Shown here one piece after another: positions 16,879-26,296 of a stretch of 64,000 nucleotides of DNA. The position numbers and the translations under genes were made by a program. This stretch comes from JAWKUK01 sp964402175 (lineage in GTDB: Bacteria > Planctomycetota > UBA1135 > GCA-002686595), in contig CAYOBN010000011.1 of the NCBI GenBank assembly GCA_964402175.1, positions 24,799-88,798 on the forward strand, written 5' to 3'. Under the pieces are notes generated by a model. The model saw only the letters and a program-made list of their open reading frames with translations. It searched no databases and was not told where the DNA came from. How positions within the stretch are numbered: the first letter of the stretch is position 1; each line of letters starts with the position of its first letter.

Positions 16879-17727
16879 TCAGCCGTCGTAGTAGACCTCG
16901 GGGTGCAGCCCGATCAGCGTCCGCAGGCGCGGCGAAGTCGCCCGTGCGAGGGCCTCGGGGCTGACGTGGTTGACGAGCGCCGTCGGGCGTACACGCTGGG
17001 CGATCTCGCGCCGTGCGTAGTTGGTCTGCAAGAAGAAGCGACCGCGTCCGTCCGGGCTCGGCGGGAGGCGCCGGTGCCAAACGTCGGAGACGAAGAAGCC
17101 GACGTCACCTGCGCGGGCGAGGTGCGCGACACTCTCGCGACCGAGATAGCCGTGCGTCAGCTCCCACATCGACTCGCGTGGCGGCAGGTGGCCCGAGGTG
17201 TGGCTGCCCGGCACGAACGCCGTCGGCCCGTCCGCGAGGCTGACATCCTGCAAGTAGATGTGTGTCGCCACCACGAAGATCGGGTACGGAATCTCGGCGG
17301 GCCAGGGGATGCCGGGTGGACGGGCCACGTGTGGCCCTCCATCGACGTGCCATTCCTGTCCGCGCGGGGCATGGGCAGCGCCGGGCGGGTTGCGCCACGC
17401 GGTACACGAAATGGCGTGGCAGTCCTGGCCGAGCAGCGGCTCCAAGATGGCTAGAACGTTCGGTCTAGAGATCGCCTCCTGTGAGGTGCCACAGCGGTTG
17501 AAGACCTCGTAGCGAAACATGGCGGCGTTCTCGTCCGAAGTGCGTCCGGGCCGTGGATCCGGCGGATAGCGCTCGTAGACGCGCTCCAGGGCCGCCCGGA
17601 GCTGGGCGACCTCGTCGGAGTTGAATTCGCCGCGGAGCAGATAGTGTCCGTCGCTCTCCAGCGCCTTGGCGCCTTCGTGTACAGGTCCGGAGTAATGGTG
17701 GTTCTGATGGTCGATTTTGGTCAGCAT
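16879..17727 (-). CDS. Phytanoyl-CoA dioxygenase family protein
   Basis: A 282-aa Fe(II)/2-oxoglutarate oxygenase-like protein. The iron-binding facial triad is visible as HVD in GQEWHVDGGPH and the distal His in VSDVWHRR, with FVPGSHTSGHLP between them and an Arg-containing C-terminal strand (RGRFFLQTNYARR). Such enzymes hydroxylate diverse small molecules. The substrate cannot be predicted. It starts at ATG 17727 and is transcribed away from the methyltransferase gene across a 113-bp gap. Confidence 0.83.
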   Translation of the reverse strand: MLTKIDHQNHHYSGPVHEGAKALESDGHYLLRGEFNSDEVAQLRAALERVYERYPPDPRPGRTSDENAAMFRYEVFNRCGTSQEAISRPNVLAILEPLLGQDCHAISCTAWRNPPGAAHAPRGQEWHVDGGPHVARPPGIPWPAEIPYPIFVVATHIYLQDVSLADGPTAFVPGSHTSGHLPPRESMWELTHGYLGRESVAHLARAGDVGFFVSDVWHRRLPPSPDGRGRFFLQTNYARREIAQRVRPTALVNHVSPEALARATSPRLRTLIGLHPEVYYDG

Positions 17728-17840
17728 CGTTCGTCGGCATAGCGGGTCTCAGGAGGACGAGCGAGGCGCGTTCGGGTTCCGCGAAGGTGACCGGAATCCA
17801 ACGGCTTGCCGAGTCGGTCTAGTGCGCGCAGCATGGGAGG

Positions 17841-18923
17841 GTGCTCCAGAGCGACCCCGCCCGACTCGGCCGCGGACACGTCGACGCGTGTGTCCCCGCG
17901 GGTGACTGCTCCGCCCTCTGGGGCTACTTTCAGACGCTGGAGCCCGCGGAGCTACAGGGCTTCGAGGTCTCCATCCAGGGGCAGGCGGTTCCGGTGCGCG
18001 CGGCCGCGCTCGGCCAAGCCAGCCCCGACATCGCGGCACTGCCCCACTGCAGCGTCTTGTCGGCAGCGGACTGCTGCCGCTTCCATCTCGAGCTCGACGC
18101 GACCTTCGACTCGCTCCCGCCGCACAGCATCATCACGCTGCGTCCGAAGACCAGCGCGGGTGCAGCCTTGGGCCTGCGGTACTTGCACCGGCTCACGACA
18201 CCGCGACCCGAAGACAGCGCGATCCAATCCGTCGGCGGAGGCTACGAAGCCGTCGCGCAGGAATACCTGACGTACATGATCGAGCTCGCGGGCCTCGCGC
18301 CCGGCGCGCGTGTGCTCGAGGTCGGCTGCGGCATCGGGCGTATGGCCCTCGGCCTCTCGGCGTATCTCGCCGAGGGCGGGTCCTACACCGGGCTCGACGT
18401 GATGCAGCCCGCGCTCGAAGTCGCACGCAGCACCTTCCGAGCGCACCCCGTCGCCTCGCGCTTCGTGTTCCGGCACCTGGACGTCTACAACGGCTGGTAC
18501 AATCCCGCGGGCACCATGAGCGCGAGGGACGTGCAGCTCGCACAACATGTGGAGGGTCCGGTCGACTTCATCTTCATGACGTCGCTCCTGACGCACCTCT
18601 TCCCCCCGGACATGGCCCACTACCTGGAGCAATGCCGCAGGGTGTTACGGCCGGGTGGGACCGTGCTGGCGACCTCGTGGATCATGGATGATCGCACCAA
18701 AGCCGCCACCCGCGCCGGCCGCGCAGCGATCCCCTTCCGCGAGCTCTCCGGGTATTGGGTCGAGAGCGAGGCGAACCCCGAAGGCGCCCTCGCCCACGAA
18801 GAGAGCACGCTCCTGGCGGCGATCGCCGACGCGGGGCTGCGGATCGTCCGGCGCATCCCCGGTTTCTGGAGCGGCGCGCCGGGCCTCGCGTTCCAGGACC
18901 TGCTCGTCCTCGCCAGCGACTGA
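17841..18923 (+). CDS. Class I SAM-dependent methyltransferase
   Basis: A 360-aa protein. An N-terminal domain of about 130 residues of unknown function precedes a Rossmann methyltransferase with motif I VLEVGCGIGRMALGL, motif II YTGLDVMQPALE and a later VDFIFMTSLLTHLFPPDMAHYLEQCRRVLRPGGTVL segment. The GTG at 17841 is the first usable start; a TAGTGC box lies 15 nt upstream (17820-17825). The substrate is unknown. It might be a glycan or lipid methylase, judging by similar methyltransferases near glycosyltransferases, but no such neighbour is present. Confidence 0.8.
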   Translation: MLQSDPARLGRGHVDACVPAGDCSALWGYFQTLEPAELQGFEVSIQGQAVPVRAAALGQASPDIAALPHCSVLSAADCCRFHLELDATFDSLPPHSIITLRPKTSAGAALGLRYLHRLTTPRPEDSAIQSVGGGYEAVAQEYLTYMIELAGLAPGARVLEVGCGIGRMALGLSAYLAEGGSYTGLDVMQPALEVARSTFRAHPVASRFVFRHLDVYNGWYNPAGTMSARDVQLAQHVEGPVDFIFMTSLLTHLFPPDMAHYLEQCRRVLRPGGTVLATSWIMDDRTKAATRAGRAAIPFRELSGYWVESEANPEGALAHEESTLLAAIADAGLRIVRRIPGFWSGAPGLAFQDLLVLASD

Positions 18924-18954
18924 GCGCATCAGCCTGCGACGAGCCCGCGAGCGC

Positions 18955-20501
18955 TCAAGCCAAGATCTCGCGCGCGACCTCGCCGTGCACATCCGTCAAA
19001 CGGAAGTCGCGGCCCGCGTAGTTGAACGTCAAGCGTTCGTGATCGAGGCCCAGCACGTGCAGGATCGTCGCGTGGAGGTCGTGGATCGACATGCGCCCTT
19101 CGACGGCTTCGATCCCGTTCTCGTCGGTGTTGCCGTAGGAGAGGCCGCCTTGCACGCCGCCGCCCGCCATCCACATCGTGAAGCCGCGGTTGTTGTGGTC
19201 GCGGCCGTCTTCGTCCTGCGCATAGGGGGTGCGGCCGAACTCGCCGCCCCAGACGACGAGGGTCTCTTCGAGCAAGCCCGACGCAGCGAGGTCCGCCAAG
19301 AGCGCCGCGATCGGTCGGTCGATCGCACGACACCGTTGCGGCAGCTCTTCGCGCAGGTTGCGGTGGTGGTCCCAGCCACCCATGCCGACCTCGATGAAAC
19401 GCACACCGGCCGCAGCCAGGTGCTTCGCGGCCAAACACTGGCGGGCGAACGTGTCGGTGCCCTCTGCGCCGACTCCGTACGCATCGAGCGTCTTCTGCGG
19501 GACCTTAGAGAGATCCAGGAGGTCCGGCAGCTCGGCCTGCATGCGGAACGCGAGCTCGTAGGACTCGATCACCGCTTCGATCTCGTCGTCTCCTGCGTTG
19601 CGCTGCGCGTGGCGGCGGTTGAGCGCTTGCACGAGGTCGAGCTGTTTGCGCTGCTGCGGCGTGGACTGACGCGGGTTCTTGATGTCGTCGACCGGTGCTT
19701 CAGCGCCACCGAAGCGAGTGCGACCGCTGCGCTCCAAGCCGATGCGGAGCCCCTGGTAGGTGGCGGGTAGGAACGCGCTGCCGTAGTTCTGAGCACCGCC
19801 GACGTTCGCCGGAGGATTCAGGGTCACGAAACCTGGCAGGTTCTCGTTCTCCGTGCCGAGTCCGTAGAGCGTCCACGCGCCGAGCGAAGGGCGCACGAAC
19901 TGGAAGCTGCCCGTATGCAGCTTCGCAAACGCCTGCGGGTGAGCCGGCACGTCCGTGTGCATCCCGCGCAAGAGGCACATACGGTCTGCATGGCGTCCGA
20001 GCTCGGGGAAGAGCTCGCTCAGCCAAAGCCNNNNNNNNNNNNNNNNNNNNNNNNNNNNNNNNNNNNNNNNNNNNNNNNNNNNNNNNNNNNNNNNNNNNNN
20101 NNNNNNNNNNNNNNNNNNNNNNNNNNNNNNCACATACGGTCTGCATGGCGTCCGAGCTCGGGGAAGAGCTCGCTCAGCCAAAGCCCGCTCTCGCCCCGTT
20201 GTTCGAACTTCCAGGGCGACGCGAGCAGCTTCGCGCCACGGCGATACCCGCTCAGCGTGGCGCCGTTACGTTGAGCGAGCTCGGGTTTGTAGTCGAAGGT
20301 GTCGACGTGCGACGGCGCGCCCGACATGCACAGGAAGATGACCCGCTTGGCGCGCGGCGCGTGGTGCGGGCGCTTTGCGGCGAGCGGATTGGCCGCGGCA
20401 TCTTGAGCCTGCGCGAGGCCGCGCAGAGCGAGCAGACCGAAGCCAGACGAAACGAGGCGCAGCGTGTCGCGGCGGGTCGGACGGGTGGGGTCGAAGTGCA
20501 T
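18955..20501 (-). CDS. DUF1501 protein (sulfatase-like fold), interrupted by artefactual gap
   Basis: It starts at ATG 20501 with a good ribosome site (GAGGAG 7 nt upstream). The N-terminus has a Tat signal (TRRDTLRLVSSGFGLLALRG). Landmarks of DUF1501 are CMSGAPSHVDTFDYKP, RGMHTDVPAHP, GLGTENENLPGFV and VWGGEFGRTPY. The 100 N and one of two identical 55-bp flanks must be removed; doing so joins the two frames into a 463-aa protein. It lies 10 bp after the DUF1549/DUF1553 gene, forming the standard planctomycete pair, which is exported or membrane-associated and of unknown biochemical role. Confidence 0.88.
19976..20030 (+). repeat. 55-bp gap flank, copy 1
   Basis: This is identical to 20131-20185 on the other side of the N run. 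It is an assembly overlap of exactly one 55-mer and not a biological repeat. Confidence 0.95.
20031..20130. other. Scaffold gap (100 N), artefactual
   Basis: The gap has a nominal length of 100. Because both flanks end in the same 55 bases, the true gap is an overlap of 55 bp. Removing 155 bp restores the DUF1501 reading frame. Confidence 0.95.
20131..20185 (+). repeat. 55-bp gap flank, copy 2
   Basis: Identical to 19976-20030; see that entry. Confidence 0.95.
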
Positions 20502-20511
20502 GGTTATCTCC

Positions 20512-23256
20512 TCAGCCGATCGTGCGGAACTCTGCGCTCTGGAACAGGGACTGTGCAAACGCGGACCAAGCGGCGTGGCGGGGATCGTCGAGGGGTTCCA
20601 GCGGAGGATTCGCTCCCGCAGGCGCAGGGCGCTGACGATCCCGCAAGCGCTCGCGGCCACGTCGCGGTGACCCCTTGGAGCCGCCCCGAGGCGCTTCGAC
20701 GGTTCCTGCGTAGTCGCTCAAGAACGCGCGCACGAGCCGCAGCTCGTCCGAGGTCGCTGTGCGACCGAACGTGATCTCGAAGGCGCGGTGTATCCGCCCG
20801 TCGTCGTCCAGCGACAGCGCCAGCAGGGCCCCAGCGAACTGATCGGCGTAACGCAGCACATCCGCGTCGTTCATCATGAAGAGCGCCTGGGTGGCGACGC
20901 TCGTCTCGTCGCGATCCCCCGTGACAAACGCTGCGTCGGGCGCATCGAACGCTTCCAGCGCATCGGCGACGTGCCCACGGAGGCTCGGCAAGTACACCGA
21001 GCGCACAGGCCGCTCGCGGGTGAGGAGGTCCGCGAGTTGATCGTTGTTCAGACGGCCCTCGAGGGCGCCTGTCGGTGACGCGACCGGCCGCTCGGACTGG
21101 AGCGCTCCAGCCGCGAACAGCAGCGCGTCGCGGATCGCTTCGGCTTCGAGGCGCCGCTCGGGCATCCGCCACCTGTGGAGCGCCTCGGGATCGCGCTCAG
21201 CGGAGCGTGCATCGTGTGTGCTGTCGAGCCGGTACGCGTGGGTCAGGACGAGCTCGCGCACGAGCTTCTTGGTCGACCAGCCCTCCGCGACGAAGCGCGC
21301 TGCGAGCCAATCGAGCAGCTCGGGATGATCAGGAGTCGAGCCACCTGAACCGAAATTGTCCGGCGTCCGCACGAGGCCCGTGCCGAACAGGTGCAACCAA
21401 ACGCGGTTCACGTAGACCCGCGCCGTCAGTGGGTTCTCTGCGGAGGCCACCCAGCGCGCGAGCTCGATGCGGCCGCTGCCGGAGCTGACCTTCGGGGTCG
21501 CTGCGTGGCGCAGCACGACGGGCATCGCCCGCGGCGCCACGGCCCCGGGCCGACTGAGCTCGCCGCGCTCCAGGACCGCGATGTCGCGGGGCTTGCCTTC
21601 GACGACACCCATCGCCAATCGGTTCGCAGGCAGAGCATTTCCCTCGGCGTCGAAGCGTGCCAGGAGGTCGTCGAGCTGCTCGCTCTGTTGGCGCTGAAGG
21701 CGCTCGCGCAGCGCGGTCTGGGCGTCCCGCTTCTCGCCGTCGGACGGAGCGGGTGCGTTCAGCCGATCACGGCCACGCGTCAGGATCTGGCGCAACAGCG
21801 GCTCCATTCGCGGCCCATTGGGGACGTCCGCGCCCGCCGGCAGCGCGATCAGCTCGGCGGCTTGGTTGTTGCCCGGGCCGCGGAACGTGCCGAAGCGCGT
21901 CTCGCTGCTCAGGAACACACCGGCGAGCGCGTAATAGTCCTCGATCGGGAACGGATCGAACTTGTGATCGTGGCAGCGCGCACACGCCAAGGTCAGCCCG
22001 AGCATCCCCTGCGAGAACGCGTCGATCTGCTCGTCCGCCACATCCAGCGCGAACTTGCGCGCGTCGCGCTCGTTGTGCCCCTTGGCGCCGAGCGCGAGGT
22101 AGCCCGTTGCGATCTGGTTCCATGCGCGCTCCGTGTCGTCGCTTGCAGGGAGCAGGTCCCCGGCGAGCTGGCGCATGAAGAAGTCGTCGATGGGCATGTC
22201 TGCGTTGAACGCATCGATGACCCAGTCGCGGTACCTCCACGCGTGCGGGTAGACGACGTTGGAGTCCTTGCCGCTCGACTCGCCGTAGCGCGCGACGTCC
22301 AGCCAATGGCGACCCCAGCGCTCACCGAACGCCGGAGAAGCGAGCAGGCGATCGACCGCCTTCTCGTAGGCGTCCGCGCTCTGATCTGCTGCGAAGCGCG
22401 CCGCCTCTTCGGGGGTCGGCGGAAGTCCGGTCAGGTCGAAGGTGACGCGACGCAGCCACGTGCGTCTGTCGGCGTCGGCGACCGGCGCCACTCCGGCGGA
22501 CTCCATGGCCGAGCGCAGGAACCGGTCGACGTCGCTCCACGCCCAGCCGGTGTCTTTCGGTTGCGGGACGTCCGGCGCGACCACGGGGCGGAACGCCCAA
22601 TAGTCCTTCGCCGCTTCGAAGTCGATCTCACGGTCGAGCGAGCCCTCGCTCGGGCCTTCTACACCGAGGTCCTTCGGCTCGGGTGATGCCGGCCACGGCG
22701 CGCCCATGGCCACCCAGCGCTCCAAATTGCGGATCGCTTCGTCCTCGAGCTTCTGCTTCGGAGGCATCGCGAACGCGGGATCGTCGTAGCGGATCGCTTG
22801 AATCAGCGGAGATGCGTCGGGGTCGCCGGGGACGATCGCAGGACCGCTCGCGCCGCCGGTCAGGAGGGCCGCCAGGGAGTCGACCCGCAGGCCGCCTTTG
22901 ACCTTCTTCGGGTCGGCGCCGTGGCACGAGGCACACGACGTCGCGAGCACCGGACGCACGTGCGTCTCGAAGAACTTGGCCTCTTCGTCCGATGCCGGCC
23001 TCATCGCGGGGACCGACTCTGGCGGCGGCTTCTCGGGGCTGCGCGCCCCGAAGTCGGCGGCGGTCAGGAACCCATCACGGTCCCGGTCCAGGCGCCGGAA
23101 GGCCGCCCGGCCCCGCGGGAACTCGGACTCGCTGACCTTCCCGTCCAGGTCGAGGTCCAGCCGGCGCACGAGGGCCTCGAAGCCCTCGCGGCGCTCTTGA
23201 GCGACGCTGGGGCCAGTGAGAGCACACAGGGCGGCGAGGGTGATAACGTGGGACAT
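20512..23256 (-). CDS. EF-hand / cytochrome C-type / DUF1549-DUF1553 protein
   Basis: A 914-aa exported protein. A signal peptide (ITLAALCALTGPSVAQ) is followed by an EF-hand pair (DLDLDGKVSESEF, DRDRDGFLTAADF), a planctomycete cytochrome C motif (CASCHG), DUF1549 (FLRSAMESAGVAPVADADRRTWLRRVTFDLTGLPP region) and DUF1553 (ENPLTARVYVNRVWLHLFGTGLVRTPDNFG). An in-frame ATG at 23286 would add ten residues before the signal peptide and is an alternative start. A TATAGG box lies near 23314 on this strand. It is coupled to the DUF1501 gene and the pair is widespread in planctomycetes. The function is not established. Confidence 0.9.
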   Translation of the reverse strand: MSHVITLAALCALTGPSVAQERREGFEALVRRLDLDLDGKVSESEFPRGRAAFRRLDRDRDGFLTAADFGARSPEKPPPESVPAMRPASDEEAKFFETHVRPVLATSCASCHGADPKKVKGGLRVDSLAALLTGGASGPAIVPGDPDASPLIQAIRYDDPAFAMPPKQKLEDEAIRNLERWVAMGAPWPASPEPKDLGVEGPSEGSLDREIDFEAAKDYWAFRPVVAPDVPQPKDTGWAWSDVDRFLRSAMESAGVAPVADADRRTWLRRVTFDLTGLPPTPEEAARFAADQSADAYEKAVDRLLASPAFGERWGRHWLDVARYGESSGKDSNVVYPHAWRYRDWVIDAFNADMPIDDFFMRQLAGDLLPASDDTERAWNQIATGYLALGAKGHNERDARKFALDVADEQIDAFSQGMLGLTLACARCHDHKFDPFPIEDYYALAGVFLSSETRFGTFRGPGNNQAAELIALPAGADVPNGPRMEPLLRQILTRGRDRLNAPAPSDGEKRDAQTALRERLQRQQSEQLDDLLARFDAEGNALPANRLAMGVVEGKPRDIAVLERGELSRPGAVAPRAMPVVLRHAATPKVSSGSGRIELARWVASAENPLTARVYVNRVWLHLFGTGLVRTPDNFGSGGSTPDHPELLDWLAARFVAEGWSTKKLVRELVLTHAYRLDSTHDARSAERDPEALHRWRMPERRLEAEAIRDALLFAAGALQSERPVASPTGALEGRLNNDQLADLLTRERPVRSVYLPSLRGHVADALEAFDAPDAAFVTGDRDETSVATQALFMMNDADVLRYADQFAGALLALSLDDDGRIHRAFEITFGRTATSDELRLVRAFLSDYAGTVEAPRGGSKGSPRRGRERLRDRQRPAPAGANPPLEPLDDPRHAAWSAFAQSLFQSAEFRTIG

Positions 23257-23395
23257 CCTGGCGGAGCGGTGCGGTGTCAGTGCCATGGCGCGCGGTTTCG
23301 GTCGGGGGCCTGTCCCTATATCGGTCAGGGGGCCCCGAGCGCTGCCTCCAGAACCCCCGCGCCAGCCCCTGGTTCCGTTGCCCCGTCCGAACCGG

Positions 23396-23401
23396 TATCC
23401 C
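23396..23401 (+). promoter_or_regulatory. TATCCC -10 box, short leader
   Basis: GGTATCCCTC ends about 8 nt before the ATG of the 3-methyladenine glycosylase gene. The same GGTATCCCTC string precedes the ECF sigma gene at 58211. Confidence 0.5.
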
Positions 23402-23409
23402 TCTGGGCC

Positions 23410-23973
23410 ATGGCCGACCCCCTGCCCGCGCTCTTCGCCCGAGCGACCCCCGAGATCGCGGAGCGCTTGCTCGGCTGGCGCCTCGTCCTGGACGATCCGA
23501 GCGGGGTCCAGCTCGTCGGACGCATCCGCGAGACCGAGGCGTACCTCGCGACGGGCGACGGCGCGTCCCACTCCGCCGGCGGGCCGACCGCGCGCAACCG
23601 GTCCATGTTCCTGGGCCCGGGGCGCGCGTACGTGTACTTGATCTACGGCGTGCACCACTGCTTGAACGTGGTCACGGCGCCCGAGGGGGTGGGCGAGGCC
23701 GTCCTGCTGCGCGCGGTCGAACCGCTCGCTGGTTTGGAGCTGATTCGAGCGCGCCGCGGCCCCAAGGCCCCGATGCGCTCGCTCTGCAATGGCCCCGGCA
23801 AGCTGTGCCAAGCGTTCGGCATCGACCTCGGCTTCGATGGTGCGGACCTCCGCGGAGGCCCCTTGCGCCTCGAGCCGCCGCCTCGCGGCGAGCGTCCGCC
23901 CGAGGCGCGCGTCGGGCCGCGGATCGGGATCTCGCGCGCGGTCGAGCTGCCGCTGCGCTTCGTGGCGCGCTGA
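23410..23973 (+). CDS. mpg: DNA-3-methyladenine glycosylase (AAG/MPG family)
   Basis: A 187-aa protein of normal family length. Recognisable parts are the catalytic region RIRETEAYLATGDGASHSAGG (Glu activates water), RNRSMFLGPGRAYVYLIYGVHHCLNVV with the intercalating Tyr, and NGPGKLCQAFGID. The enzyme excises alkylated and deaminated purines and starts base-excision repair. The ATG at 23410 lies directly after a -10 box, suggesting a leaderless mRNA. Confidence 0.95.
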   Translation: MADPLPALFARATPEIAERLLGWRLVLDDPSGVQLVGRIRETEAYLATGDGASHSAGGPTARNRSMFLGPGRAYVYLIYGVHHCLNVVTAPEGVGEAVLLRAVEPLAGLELIRARRGPKAPMRSLCNGPGKLCQAFGIDLGFDGADLRGGPLRLEPPPRGERPPEARVGPRIGISRAVELPLRFVAR

Positions 23974-24009
23974 CGGGACCGCGACCTCCGCAGCGCCGTC
24001 GTAACCGAG

Positions 24010-24015
24010 TACCGT
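24010..24015 (+). promoter_or_regulatory. TACCGT -10-like box
   Basis: TACCGT lies 17 nt before the ATG of the SLC13 transporter gene and fits the genome's TAnnnT pattern. Confidence 0.35.
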
Positions 24016-24032
24016 GTCCGTGATTTTACACG

Positions 24033-25520
24033 ATGCAGAAGCAGCCACGCACCCTCGGTCGGATCCTGCTCGGGCCGGCGCTGTTCGCCCTGACCGAGCT
24101 CGTCTTCCGGCCCGAGGTCGCGCCCCCTGGCTCGCCGGAGCTCGTGCGCCATACCCTCGCCGCGACCCTGTGGATCGCTGCGTGGTGGTTCACCGAGGCG
24201 ATCCCGATCCCCGCGACGTCGCTGCTACCGATCGTCCTCTTCCCCGTCCTGGGATTGGCGTCGGCCGGTGAGGTTACGCGGCACTACGGGCACGAGATCG
24301 TGTTCTTGTTCCTCGGTGGGCTCTTGCTCGCGCTCGCGATGGAGCGCACGGGTCTGCACGAACGTGTCGCGCTCGCGATCCTGCGGCGGGCCGGGCGCTC
24401 GCACCGCCGCCTCGTCGCAGGCTTCATGGTGGCGACGGCGGTCATCAGCATGTGGATCTCCAACACCGCGACCGTCGTGATGCTGTTGCCTGTCGCGTTG
24501 GCGGTCCTGACCCGCGACGATCTCCGGCGCGGAGAGGTCCATGAGGGCGCGCACACGCGCGACGAGCCCTTTGCAGTGGCATTGCTCTTGGGCGTCGCTT
24601 TCGGCGCGAACATCGGCGGCCTCGCGACGCCGCTGGGCTCGCCGCCGAACATGATCTTCCAGAGTCTCTACGAGCAGAAGACCGGCGTCTTCATCGGCTT
24701 CGGTACGTGGATGCTCTACGGTGTGCCGCTCGTCATCGCGATGTTGCCGATCGCGTGGTGGCTCGTCGTGCGGCGCTTGCCGCGCGACCTGCCGCACCTC
24801 GAGGTCGACCTGACACCGCGCACTCCGCTGACGTTCGAGCAGCGCGCCGTAGCGGCGGTGTTTGTCATCACTGCGGTGCTGTGGACCACACGCGAAGCGC
24901 TCGGTCCGTGGCCGGGCTGGGGCAATGTGCTCGCGGCGCGCGGGATACGCGTCGAAGACTCGACGGTGGCGGTGTTGGCAGCGCTCGTGCTGTTCGGCGT
25001 CACGAGCGGCGCAGGCCGGCCCATCCTCGACTGGCAGTTCGCTGCGCCGCGCGTGCCGTGGGGGGTGCTGTTGCTCATGGGTTCGGGGTTCGCGATCTCA
25101 CAGGCCTTCGACAAGAGCGGTCTGACGCTCTGGATCGGCGGCCAGCTCGCAGGGTTCGGTGAGCTGCAGCTCGAACCGACGCTGCACTTCCTCGTGTTGC
25201 TCGCCGCGGTCGTTGCGGTGACGATCGCGGTCACCGAGTTCGCCAGCAATACGGCGAGTGCAGGCGTGCTCTTGCCGGTCGTGTGGGGATTGTCCAGCGC
25301 GCTCGGCCCCGAGCGCTTTCCGCCCGATCTCCTGATGATCGGCTGCGCCATCGCGTGCACGACGGGGTTTGCGATGCCCGCCGGGACGCCGCCGAACGCG
25401 CTCGTCTTCGGGACCGATCGGATCTCGATGGGGCGGTTCGTCCGGGCCGGGTTGGCCGTGGACGTGCTCGCTTGGGTCGGGGTGGTCACCGTCGTCGGGC
25501 TGCGGGTCCTGTGGCGCTGA
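24033..25520 (+). CDS. SLC13/DASS-family anion:sodium symporter
   Basis: A 495-aa transporter with about 11-12 hydrophobic helices. Family signatures are WWFTEAIPIPATSLLPIVLFP, the first SNT motif in SMWISNTATVVMLLP, GGLATPLGSPPNMI, and the second repeat with TEFASNTASAGVLLPVVWG and FAMPAGTPPNALVFG. The two SNT loops form the sodium/carboxylate sites. Likely substrates are dicarboxylates, citrate, sulfate or phosphate; the sequence alone does not decide. It is a complete single gene. Confidence 0.92.
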   Translation: MQKQPRTLGRILLGPALFALTELVFRPEVAPPGSPELVRHTLAATLWIAAWWFTEAIPIPATSLLPIVLFPVLGLASAGEVTRHYGHEIVFLFLGGLLLALAMERTGLHERVALAILRRAGRSHRRLVAGFMVATAVISMWISNTATVVMLLPVALAVLTRDDLRRGEVHEGAHTRDEPFAVALLLGVAFGANIGGLATPLGSPPNMIFQSLYEQKTGVFIGFGTWMLYGVPLVIAMLPIAWWLVVRRLPRDLPHLEVDLTPRTPLTFEQRAVAAVFVITAVLWTTREALGPWPGWGNVLAARGIRVEDSTVAVLAALVLFGVTSGAGRPILDWQFAAPRVPWGVLLLMGSGFAISQAFDKSGLTLWIGGQLAGFGELQLEPTLHFLVLLAAVVAVTIAVTEFASNTASAGVLLPVVWGLSSALGPERFPPDLLMIGCAIACTTGFAMPAGTPPNALVFGTDRISMGRFVRAGLAVDVLAWVGVVTVVGLRVLWR

Positions 25521-25534
25521 AGCGGGCCGGCGCA

Positions 25535-25540
25535 TACCCT
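25535..25540 (+). promoter_or_regulatory. TACCCT -10 box, short leader
   Basis: TACCCT ends 8 nt before the ATG of the NicO-like gene. The tRNA-Val promoter uses the same hexamer. Confidence 0.5.
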
Positions 25541-25548
25541 CTGCGCCC

Positions 25549-26196
25549 ATGGTCCTCGTCCTCGATGGAGTCCTCGCCGGGCTCGCCCACGTCGCCAGCG
25601 GCCCCGATCACATGGCGGGGGTCGCACCCCTCGCCGCCGATGGTCGGCGCCAGCGGGCGGCGGCGGTGGTGGGGGCCCTGTGGGGCCTCGGGCACGGGCT
25701 CGGCGTCCTCGCGCTCGGCGCTGCGGGCCAAGTCGCGCTCACCATCGCCGAGGTCGAAGCAGCGTCGGGTTGGGCCGAGCGCCTCGTCGGCTTCGTGCTG
25801 ATCGGGCTCGGTGTGACCGCCGTGCGCCGCGCTGCGAAGGTAGAGGTGCACACCCACGGCGACGAGGGGCTCCACGCGCACCTCAACGATCACCCGCCCC
25901 ACGCCGCGCGCCGTCACGGCGCCGCCGCCGTCGGCATGGGGCTCCTGCACGGCCTCGCGGGAGCCGGCCACCTGTGGGCGGTGCTGCCGTCGCTCGCGCT
26001 GCGCGGGGGCGACGCCGCGGTGTACCTCTTCAGCTACCTCATCGCCAGCGTCGCAGCGATGGTCGTGTTCGGCCTCGGCCTGGGCGCGCTGGTCGCGCGT
26101 TTCGGTGCGCGCGCTGTGCCGCGGCTCTTGTTCGCCGCGGGCGCCGCTTCGATCGCCGTCGGGGTCTATTGGACCTGGTCCGCGTGGAGCGCTTGA
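25549..26196 (+). CDS. NicO/UreH-like membrane protein with His-rich loop
   Basis: A 215-aa protein of about six hydrophobic helices. The first helix has LAHVASGPDHMAGVAPL and the second GLWGLGHGLGVL, the paired His/Asp motifs of the NicO, RcnA and UreH metal-efflux or delivery superfamily. The central loop is His-rich (HTHGDEGLHAHLNDHPPHAARRH region), followed by a second LLHGLAGAGHLWAVLPSL motif. It probably moves a transition metal such as nickel or cobalt. No urease or hydrogenase genes are nearby, so the role is open. Confidence 0.78.
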   Translation: MVLVLDGVLAGLAHVASGPDHMAGVAPLAADGRRQRAAAVVGALWGLGHGLGVLALGAAGQVALTIAEVEAASGWAERLVGFVLIGLGVTAVRRAAKVEVHTHGDEGLHAHLNDHPPHAARRHGAAAVGMGLLHGLAGAGHLWAVLPSLALRGGDAAVYLFSYLIASVAAMVVFGLGLGALVARFGARAVPRLLFAAGAASIAVGVYWTWSAWSA

Positions 26197-26236
26197 GCGC
26201 GCCGACTCGGCGAAGGGGCAGAGCCTCTTGAACGAA

Positions 26237-26269
26237 CGAAGTCGGCTCGCGCGTTGCGAGCCGACTTCG
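26237..26269. terminator. Perfect 14-bp hairpin between convergent genes
   Basis: CGAAGTCGGCTCGC, a 5-nt loop, then its exact complement. It lies between the NicO-like gene and the convergent M28 peptidase gene and likely terminates both. There is no T-tract on either side. Confidence 0.7.
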
Positions 26270-26296
26270 GTGTCTCGGACTGCTCGGAGCGCGCGA

